Positions 1 through 5,048 of a stretch of DNA of 5,596 nucleotides are shown piece by piece. A program made the translations under genes and the position numbers. The DNA is from an uncultured Lachnospiraceae bacterium. GTDB lineage: Bacteria; Bacillota_A; Clostridia; Lachnospirales; Lachnospiraceae. Location: positions 3,529 through 9,124 of the forward strand of contig CADAHD010000163.1 in NCBI GenBank assembly GCA_902787595.1. The letters run 5' to 3'. Under the pieces are notes generated by a model that saw only the letters and a list, made by a program, of their open reading frames with translations, was not told the origin of the DNA and did no database searches. The stretch's first letter is position 1; every line of letters starts with the position of its first letter.

Positions 1-774
1 TTTTACCATATATACTATATAGCGGCCGCTTTCACCGGCTTTTGGATATCCGTAGTCTGTGGGATCGCCTATAAGAGTCTTGTCTTTTTCTATTACAAAG
101 CATTCTATACAGTCTGCCGCAGCCATAGTACATATTTCTTCGGCTCTGATGGGATCGGGCGAAGAGAGCAGATCCAGGAAAGGCGTATCGTAGTTCCAGC
201 GCGCAACTATGGCTTCACGTCCGTAGGGCGTGTGAATGCGTGTTGTATATTGACGGTTGAATTCAACCATGGATCCGGGAAATGCAGTGTTAGGGTAGTA
301 TTCCTGGGCGACCACGCCGTCACGGCTCATTATGATATCACAGACGTCGATAACATCCTGTGGCAGATGATATGGATTCTCTGCCCTGCTGTACTGACCG
401 TTGAGATACAGTTTGCCGTTGCCGATAAAGAGCAATGCGGCAAAAACAGTGATGATGAGGATACGCTGCCATAATATTGAAAAATGCTGCAGCGCGTGTA
501 TAAGCGCATAGCAGACCACTGCTCCGTAAGGGATCAGCCAGAGCTGGCGGTAGTATATCTCCTGATCCAGGATAAAATGCATGGAGAACCATGCTGATAC
601 AGGGAAGAGGAATACTGCCAGCAGGGCAGCGGGAACAGCGATAAAGAGCATGCGTTTTACCTTGTCTTTTTCGGCGATAAAAAGGTATACCAGCGCCGCT
701 ATGAAAAGGACGAAGTAAAGACTTAAGGAATTATAATCTTTTAGTGTAAGCAGGGTTGCTTTTATTGTATCCAT
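1..774 (-). CDS. C-terminal part of a split polytopic membrane protein (DUF6077-like), incomplete at the window edge
   Basis: This frame opens with ATG at 774 and runs 258 codons to the left edge without a stop, so the true C-terminus lies outside. Four hydrophobic segments are visible at about residues 18-35, 41-59, 80-96 and 103-118. A YYRQLW motif lies at about 74-79, and residues from about 120 onward form a soluble domain with NPYHLPQDVIDVCD, NRQYTTRIHTPYGRE and a cysteine-containing ADCIECFVIEKD segment. From memory, this arrangement (helices, YYR.LW, then a domain with a RQY...YGR motif) matches the C-terminal half of large Lachnospiraceae membrane proteins called DUF6077; I cannot confirm it by search. 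The ATG lies six bases after the TAA of the upstream gene and in the same frame, and only a poorly placed AAAGAG precedes it. It may therefore be the severed end of that gene rather than an independent one. Function is unknown. Confidence 0.8.
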   Translation of the reverse strand, partial: MDTIKATLLTLKDYNSLSLYFVLFIAALVYLFIAEKDKVKRMLFIAVPAALLAVFLFPVSAWFSMHFILDQEIYYRQLWLIPYGAVVCYALIHALQHFSILWQRILIITVFAALLFIGNGKLYLNGQYSRAENPYHLPQDVIDVCDIIMSRDGVVAQEYYPNTAFPGSMVEFNRQYTTRIHTPYGREAIVARWNYDTPFLDLLSSPDPIRAEEICTMAAADCIECFVIEKDKTLIGDPTDYGYPKAGESGRYIVYMVK

Positions 775-780
775 CTCTTT

Positions 781-1830
781 TTATTTTATAATTATATAGA
801 TCACGCCGCCCGCCAGCAGTGGCAGGGAAGCTATGATAAAAGGTAAAAGTGTGAGTAAAGCATTCTTAAGCTTTTTTGTCTTTATATATGCGCTTATACC
901 CAGTACCAGTCCGGCACAGCCGAATACGATGGTGAGCAGGTAAGCGGCGGTACTTGTAGACATGATACCGCATAAGCTTAAAAGGCAGGCGATCAGGAGA
1001 GTGTTCTTTTTATTTTTATATATGTCATATATCATGCAGAAGGCAAGAGGGATGATGATATTGGAAAATACCGCCTTGCCCTGCCAGGTACGGGTATAGG
1101 CAAAGGTCTCAGCCGTATATAGCGATACATTGGAATGAAAATACCAGAGAAGCATTAGCAGTACGAATACGGGACGCCATTTTTCTTTGCTTATGATCCT
1201 TTCGGACAGTATGGAATATGCGCCGTACATAAGGCAGAGGAAAAAGGGAGCAAGGATGGTATGGGCCGTGATGGCGGGATGCAGGTCAGCCATTTTTGAC
1301 AGCCATGCTATCCACATGGGTAAAGCACCCAGGGCGTGGCGGCCTTCCACATCAATGATGTGTCCGTTATTGGTATCATGTCTGAACATGGTATCCGTTT
1401 CAAGGGTGATTGTAGACTGCGCAACATAATAGGAATCGTCGCCGTCATAATGCTGGAATATAACGAAGAAAACACACTGCCCCAGGAGCAGAGCCAGTAC
1501 GGGTATCCAGAGCAGTATGGTCTTTTTATCGGAAAAGGTAAGTATCTTAAGATCGGGATCATCTTTATTCTTCTTTTTCCTGACAGTATATCTGATCACG
1601 CCTGCAAACATCACTATGGTAAGCAGTATCTCATAGACGGTGCACATAAGGCTGAAAGGAGCTGACATTAAGATAAAAGGAACGGATACGAGCTCAAACA
1701 GCGCCCATACGGTTATGAAACCGCAGATATAACGCTCCGCTATGGAGCTGTCTTTACGGCTGAAAAGCCCCGAGCAGAAAAGCGGAGCCAGGATCAGTAT
1801 TTCGATTACGGTAAATATCCCTTTAAACAT
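781..1830 (-). CDS. N-terminal part of a split polytopic membrane protein (DUF6077-like, possible GT-C-type fold)
   Basis: From ATG 1830 the product has 349 residues and about ten hydrophobic segments, the first at about residues 6-23. A likely outer loop begins with HYDGDDSYYVAQ (residues 127-138), and RTWQGKAVFSNIIIPL follows at about 247-262. Acidic DxD or DD residues in an early outer loop are typical of GT-C glycosyltransferases, so a role in envelope polysaccharide or lipid-linked sugar transfer is possible, but this is inference. The WQGKA motif and overall shape recall DUF6077 proteins. The frame stays open back to ATG 1917. I prefer 1830 because hydrophobic sequence starts there and a good promoter (TTGGCA, 18 bases, TATAAT) lies between the two ATGs, making 1917 untranscribed from it. 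Neither ATG has a Shine-Dalgarno sequence. The protein stops at TAA 781-783 just after a hydrophobic helix, and the same frame continues into the next gene, suggesting a nonsense-split gene. Confidence 0.8.
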   Translation of the reverse strand: MFKGIFTVIEILILAPLFCSGLFSRKDSSIAERYICGFITVWALFELVSVPFILMSAPFSLMCTVYEILLTIVMFAGVIRYTVRKKKNKDDPDLKILTFSDKKTILLWIPVLALLLGQCVFFVIFQHYDGDDSYYVAQSTITLETDTMFRHDTNNGHIIDVEGRHALGALPMWIAWLSKMADLHPAITAHTILAPFFLCLMYGAYSILSERIISKEKWRPVFVLLMLLWYFHSNVSLYTAETFAYTRTWQGKAVFSNIIIPLAFCMIYDIYKNKKNTLLIACLLSLCGIMSTSTAAYLLTIVFGCAGLVLGISAYIKTKKLKNALLTLLPFIIASLPLLAGGVIYIIIK

Positions 1831-1837
1831 AAAGGTT

Positions 1838-1867
1838 ATTATAACATAAATACGGGGGGATTGCCAA
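1838..1867 (-). promoter_or_regulatory. Promoter for the split membrane protein, leaderless type
   Basis: Read on the minus strand, TTGGCA (1867-1862) and a perfect TATAAT (1843-1838) are separated by 18 bases, which fits a housekeeping sigma-A promoter. The -10 box ends 7 bases before ATG 1830, so the predicted transcript starts at or within a base or two of the start codon. A second TATAAT (1872-1867) overlaps the -35 box. If used, it would give a leader of about 30 bases that still lacks a Shine-Dalgarno sequence. Confidence 0.6.
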
Positions 1868-1923
1868 TTATACCGGGAGATACCAAAAAGATCCATGCGG
1901 GGCGCTGTCTTATTCATAAATGC

Positions 1924-1952
1924 TGGAAAAAGGTGTTAAAAAAGTTTATAAT
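1924..1952 (+). promoter_or_regulatory. Promoter for the GGDEF operon, leaderless type
   Basis: A perfect TATAAT lies at 1947-1952, with TGGAAA (4 of 6 matches to TTGACA) 17 bases upstream at 1924-1929. The start site expected about 7 bases after the -10 box falls at roughly 1958-1960, directly before ATG 1961. The AAGG at 1956-1959 is too close to the ATG to act as a normal ribosome binding site. The -10 element is convincing; the -35 is weak. Confidence 0.55.
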
Positions 1953-1960
1953 AATAAGGT

Positions 1961-3136
1961 ATGAACGAATATTTTATATACTATTCATCTTTCAATATGG
2001 TAGGAGCCATAGTCTTTGGTATCATGCTCATGCATGACTGCCTTAACATAGACAGGCAGGAGAAGCAGCTGAAATATGACAACGCACTGCTTTCTTTTTT
2101 GCTGTATTTTATTTCCGATGCTGTCTGGGCCGGCGTGGATTCCGGCGTTTTCCCTGTAAATACCTTTACTGTTGTTATAACCAACCTGTCTAATTTCATA
2201 CTTATGACGGCCATTACCTATACCTGGCTGCGTTATGTGATGGCTGTACAGCAGATAGAAAAGAGAGATGATAAGGCGGTAAGGATATCGCTGGTCATAC
2301 CTTTTGCCGTTTCGCTGGCCATCCTTTCGGGGATATTCTTTGCAGCACCGGATCTTCTGATCGATGAGAATTTTAAGAACAGGCCTTTGTTTGATGCCTT
2401 TCTGGTAAGTGTTCCATATATTTATGTTATTGCGGAAGTTGTCATTTCGGTGAAAAAGGCGCGAAGGGAGGATAATCCCAGACTGCGGAGAAAGCATTTG
2501 TATATCGGCTTTTTACCTATAATGGTAGTGGCGGGAGGCATGATGCAGATGTTTCTTATGCCTTCTCTGCCCATATTCTGCTTTGCGGGTACGATCCTGA
2601 TGATCAGCTTTTTCATACAGTCTATTGAGGCACAGATATCTACCGATCCACTTACCAAGCTTAATAACAGGGGACAGCTTATGCGCTACGTTTCCCAGGA
2701 GAATAATCTCTGGATGGAAGGCAGAAAGACCTTTGTGGTGATGATGGATATCAATGACTTTAAAAAGATAAACGATAATTACGGTCATGCGGAAGGGGAT
2801 CATGCGCTGGTGATGCTCTCACGGACAATGATAGATATAGTTAGAAAGATAAACGATCCTATTTTTTTGGGGCGTTTCGGCGGAGATGAGTTTATCATGA
2901 TTGCCCACCTGGCTGAAGAAAAAGAGCTGGATGATATCATAGCAGATATACGCAGCGCACTTACAGAAAGATGTGTGAAAGAAGAAAAACCGTATATCAT
3001 AAGTGTAGGAGTGGGGTATGATGAGATGAAAAAGGAACAGGATGCTTTTCATAAATGCATGCAGCGTGCTGACGAAAAGCTTTATGCTGATAAGGAATTA
3101 CAAAAACAAAGCGGAAAAAGGGAGGGAAACAGATGA
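1961..3136 (+). CDS. Seven-helix membrane diguanylate cyclase (GGDEF protein)
   Basis: This 391-residue protein has seven hydrophobic segments at about 12-29, 42-60, 68-90, 109-129, 147-164, 179-199 and 203-220, then a cytoplasmic GGDEF domain at about 225-385. Positive residues cluster after helices 1, 3 and 5, which fits an outside N-terminus and an inside catalytic domain. The catalytic domain has STDPLTKLNNR at its start, DINDFKKINDNYGHAEGD (metal- and GTP-binding region, from Asp263), GRFGGDEF with the signature at 307-311, and ADEKLYADK near the end. All expected active-site elements are intact, so it should make c-di-GMP from two GTP. The inhibitory RxxD motif normally five residues before GGDEF is absent (NDPI instead), so classical product inhibition is not expected. 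The N-terminal region is an unassigned sensor. The stop overlaps the next ATG, making it the first gene of a coupled operon. ATG 1961 is chosen because it lies just after the promoter; Met13 is the alternative. Confidence 0.93.
   Translation: MNEYFIYYSSFNMVGAIVFGIMLMHDCLNIDRQEKQLKYDNALLSFLLYFISDAVWAGVDSGVFPVNTFTVVITNLSNFILMTAITYTWLRYVMAVQQIEKRDDKAVRISLVIPFAVSLAILSGIFFAAPDLLIDENFKNRPLFDAFLVSVPYIYVIAEVVISVKKARREDNPRLRRKHLYIGFLPIMVVAGGMMQMFLMPSLPIFCFAGTILMISFFIQSIEAQISTDPLTKLNNRGQLMRYVSQENNLWMEGRKTFVVMMDINDFKKINDNYGHAEGDHALVMLSRTMIDIVRKINDPIFLGRFGGDEFIMIAHLAEEKELDDIIADIRSALTERCVKEEKPYIISVGVGYDEMKKEQDAFHKCMQRADEKLYADKELQKQSGKREGNR
3119..3126 (+). promoter_or_regulatory. Ribosome binding site of the first paralog
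   Basis: AGGGAGGG lies six bases before ATG 3133, inside the last codons of the GGDEF gene. It is the strongest Shine-Dalgarno sequence in the window. Together with the ATGA stop/start overlap it supports coupled translation. Confidence 0.8.
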
Positions 3137-4002
3137 ATCTAAAGTACACTAACATTATCCTTACCGTGTTACTTGCGGCGACCGTGATCCTGGGCGGCAC
3201 AGTCATAGCCATGTTTGCACGGACAAGCAAGGAAAGTGAAAAAAATTCAAAGATGCTGCAGGAGATGTCTTATGACGTAGATAATATCGCCGATGAAGTA
3301 GACCGTATCTCGGACACGGTGTATGATATCATGGAGCAGGGCTGCACAGGATCCTCTGATCCGGACGATCCCGATGACCCCTATGATCCTTTTTACCTTT
3401 ACCCCGATGAAGTTGATAAGCCCGTGATCTATCTTTACGGCGATGAGGGCGGGACGGAAGCCCATGTGGAGCTGGTACTTCATGATGCGAAGATGCTGAC
3501 CGTATGGCCGCAGGCTTATCAGAATGCAGATACTTACAGCTGGGATGTGTTTGCCGGTGAGGACGGCACCTTATATGATAAGAACGGTATAGAATATTCC
3601 TATCTGTTCTGGGAAGCACAGGATTATGGCAATTATGCCTTTGATAAGGGCTTCTGTGTGGCAGGCAGTGATACGGCGGAGTTCCTTTGGACGGTATTAA
3701 AGGAGATAGGTTTAAGCGATAAGGAAGCCAATGAGTTTATAGTATACTGGCTCCCCAGGATGCAGGATAATGCTTATAATCTGATAAGCTTTGAGGGACT
3801 GGATCCTTCGGATGGCTATAATAAGGATTTTGAACTGAAGGTGACCGACGGCGACGGAAATGCAGCGGACAGTATGCTCCGTGTGATGATGGCCTGGAAG
3901 GCTGTCGAAGAGCCCGTGGATATTGAGCCCCAGACATTCAGCGGTTTTGAACGTAACGGATTCACCGTAGTTGAATGGGGCGGAAGCGAAGTGAGCAGGT
4001 GA
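3133..4002 (+). CDS. Membrane-anchored protein with conserved KPVIYLY/VVEWGG domain, paralog 1
   Basis: The protein has 289 residues. A single hydrophobic helix at about 7-28 acts as a signal anchor; no lipobox cysteine is seen. An amphipathic stretch (about 31-68) with spaced hydrophobic residues could form a coiled coil. A short Asp/Pro-rich linker (about 76-93, DPDDPDDPYDP) follows, and then a globular domain from KPVIYLYG (96) to TVVEWGGSEV (278-287). Conserved blocks are TYSWDV, GIEYSYLFWE, GFCVAGSDTAEFLW, EANEFIVYWLPRMQDN, YNLISFEGLD and DSMLRVMMAWKA. I recognise this domain as recurring in Gram-positive hypothetical envelope proteins, but I know no function or catalytic residues. It overlaps the GGDEF stop by four bases and is followed directly by a paralog, so it is the middle gene of the operon. 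The domain probably lies outside the membrane, by inference from the anchor and linker. Compared with its paralog it lacks an N-terminal tail of about 20 residues. Confidence 0.88.
   Translation: MNLKYTNIILTVLLAATVILGGTVIAMFARTSKESEKNSKMLQEMSYDVDNIADEVDRISDTVYDIMEQGCTGSSDPDDPDDPYDPFYLYPDEVDKPVIYLYGDEGGTEAHVELVLHDAKMLTVWPQAYQNADTYSWDVFAGEDGTLYDKNGIEYSYLFWEAQDYGNYAFDKGFCVAGSDTAEFLWTVLKEIGLSDKEANEFIVYWLPRMQDNAYNLISFEGLDPSDGYNKDFELKVTDGDGNAADSMLRVMMAWKAVEEPVDIEPQTFSGFERNGFTVVEWGGSEVSR
3712..3752 (+). repeat. 41-base block identical to the second paralog (copy 1)
   Basis: This block is identical, including silent positions, to 4626-4666, 914 bases downstream. It encodes LSDKEANEFIVYWL in both paralogs. 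Similarity continues rightward to about 3804 with six mismatches across the whole stretch, by hand count. It marks the best-conserved nucleotide segment of the tandem duplication. Confidence 0.9.
3997..4002 (+). promoter_or_regulatory. Ribosome binding site of the second paralog
   Basis: AGGTGA lies five bases before ATG 4008 and includes the TGA stop of the first paralog. This spacing decides the start at 4008 over ATG 4002 (two codons earlier) and ATG 3975 (inside the previous gene). Confidence 0.65.
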
Positions 4003-4007
4003 TGATC

Positions 4008-4913
4008 ATGAACGAATACATTCCGGAAACATCTTATCAGGAACAGCCGGACCTGCCGCAGGCCGGTGGAAATAACCTGAGATATACAAATGTGATACTT
4101 ACAATACTGCTGGCGGTGGTGCTGATATGCGGCGGCATACTGATAGCCATGCTTGCACGCAGGGGCAAAGAGACTGCCGATGCAGGGAGGGAGCTTCAGA
4201 ATATGGCAGAGGAAGTGTCTGATATCGGTAATGAGCTGATCATCATTTCCGATAACCTGGATACCATATACGGCCAAAGCGACGAAGATGACAATACGGT
4301 AACGGAGCCGGATTATGGTATAGGCGGCGGAAAGAGAAAGCCGGCTATCTATATCTATGGTGAAGATACAAGGGTACATGTGGAGCTTGAGCTTAAGGAT
4401 GATGAAATGTCGGTTTTATGGCCGGCAGCTGAACAAAACGGGAATGCCTACAGCTGGGATGTGACGGCGGCAGAGAATGGCACGCTCACTGACAGCGAAG
4501 GGACAGAGTACTCATATCTTTTCTGGGAGACGGATTCTTATGATATGGTTTCTTTTGAAAAGGGCTTCTGTGTACCCGGCAGCGATACGGCTGAATTCCT
4601 TTGGACGGAATTGAAGGAAATAGGCTTAAGCGATAAGGAAGCCAATGAGTTTATAGTATACTGGCTGCCCCTGATGCAGGATAATGACTATAATCTGATA
4701 AGCTTTGAAGGACTGGATGCATCCGATGATTATAACAGGGACTATGCACTGCGGGTGACCGATGAGAACGGGAAGGCGGCAGATTCCATGCTTCGCGTGA
4801 TGATGATCTGGAAGGCGCTGGATGAGCCGGAAGATATAGAGCCGCAGTCCTTTACGGGATTTGAACGCAGCGGGCTTACGGTCGTTGAGTGGGGCGGAAG
4901 CGAAGTGAAGTGA
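4008..4913 (+). CDS. Membrane-anchored protein with conserved KPVIYLY/VVEWGG domain, paralog 2
   Basis: From ATG 4008 the product has 301 residues. It begins with a polar tail of about 23 residues (MNEYIPETSYQEQPDLPQAG) that paralog 1 lacks, then NLRYTN and a membrane helix at about 28-49. A helical, possibly coiled-coil stretch follows (about 52-90), then a short acidic linker (SDEDDNTVTEPD) and the conserved domain from KPAIYIYGE (111) to TVVEWGGSEV (291-300). By eye roughly two thirds of the domain residues match paralog 1. The EANEFIVYWL and YNLISFEGLD blocks are identical, while the linker and membrane-proximal helix differ most. This points to tandem duplication followed by divergence of the stalk. 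The start follows the previous stop by five bases with an overlapping ribosome binding site, so the genes are co-translated. The frame is open further upstream, to ATG 3975, but that start would overlap the previous gene by 28 bases. Function unknown; the domain is probably on the cell surface. Confidence 0.88.
   Translation: MNEYIPETSYQEQPDLPQAGGNNLRYTNVILTILLAVVLICGGILIAMLARRGKETADAGRELQNMAEEVSDIGNELIIISDNLDTIYGQSDEDDNTVTEPDYGIGGGKRKPAIYIYGEDTRVHVELELKDDEMSVLWPAAEQNGNAYSWDVTAAENGTLTDSEGTEYSYLFWETDSYDMVSFEKGFCVPGSDTAEFLWTELKEIGLSDKEANEFIVYWLPLMQDNDYNLISFEGLDASDDYNRDYALRVTDENGKAADSMLRVMMIWKALDEPEDIEPQSFTGFERSGLTVVEWGGSEVK
4626..4666 (+). repeat. 41-base block identical to the first paralog (copy 2)
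   Basis: This is the exact match of 3712-3752 within the second paralog. Flanking coding sequence differs at many third codon positions, so perfect identity over nearly 14 codons suggests recent local gene conversion or strong constraint. Confidence 0.9.
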
Positions 4914-4930
4914 TCAATTGCTGTAATAAA

Positions 4931-5002
4931 AAAGATCCTTCGCTGCGCTCAGGATGACAGGGTATTATGTCATCCTGAGGAGCGCAGCGACGAAGGATCT
5001 TT
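4931..5002. repeat. Large imperfect palindrome made of two inverted copies of a dispersed-type repeat
   Basis: The left arm (4931-4959, 29 bases) and right arm (4968-5002, 35 bases) are inverted copies around an 8-base loop. Aligning them leaves two gaps of three bases in the left arm, and each matches a tandem triplet duplication in the right arm (GAG doubled and CGA doubled). The copies otherwise match fully. The core, TCATCCTGAG followed by GCGCAGCGA and AGGATCT, resembles a short repeat I recall as scattered through many unrelated bacterial genomes. It sits between the operon's last stop and its terminator, in no gene. There is no T-run after it, so it is not itself a terminator; in RNA from either strand it would form a long hairpin. 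No clear target-site duplication is seen. Confidence 0.85.
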
Positions 5003-5010
5003 AAAGAACT

Positions 5011-5039
5011 CCCGGTTCTATAGATGAACCGGGTTTTTT
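5011..5039 (+). terminator. Intrinsic terminator of the GGDEF operon
   Basis: CCCGGTTC (5011-5018) pairs perfectly with GAACCGGG (5026-5033) around a 7-base loop and is followed directly by six T residues (5034-5039). This is a strong rho-independent terminator for plus-strand transcription. On the minus strand the same stem is followed only by AGTTCTTT, so it may work weakly in reverse for the convergent GGGtGRT gene. Confidence 0.92.
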
Positions 5040-5048
5040 ATTTGATTA

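Noticed and set aside
22..29. NotI site (GCGGCCGC) as a vector or cloning remnant
   Set aside because: It lies inside the open frame of the membrane protein, reading SGR in a sensible context, so it is probably natural.
232..592. Short open frames on both strands within 1-774
   Set aside because: The continuous 258-codon minus-strand frame with helices and conserved motifs explains this region better.
1187..1665. Plus-strand open frames opposite the split membrane gene
   Set aside because: They lie opposite a clear membrane-protein frame and show no start signals or recognisable motifs.
1831..1917. Upstream extension of the split membrane gene to ATG 1917
   Set aside because: The added 29 residues are polar and lack a signal-like pattern, no Shine-Dalgarno precedes 1917, and the best promoter lies between 1917 and 1830.
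1985..2497. Antisense frame of 170 codons inside the GGDEF gene
   Set aside because: It is a shadow of a well-supported gene, has no family motif, and its composition follows from the coding strand.
3121..3132. In-frame codons GGKQ before paralog 1 resembling the GGN before the helix of paralog 2
   Set aside because: The Gly codons are simply the Shine-Dalgarno GGAGGG read in frame; similarity over so few residues is not meaningful.
3975..4007. Longer start of paralog 2 at ATG 3975 or ATG 4002
   Set aside because: 3975 overlaps the previous coding region by 28 bases without a ribosome site; ATG 4008 has AGGTGA at proper spacing. 4002 remains a minor alternative adding only two residues.
4931..5002. 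Palindrome as an intrinsic terminator
   Set aside because: No T-run follows either arm; the true terminator with six T residues is at 5011-5039.
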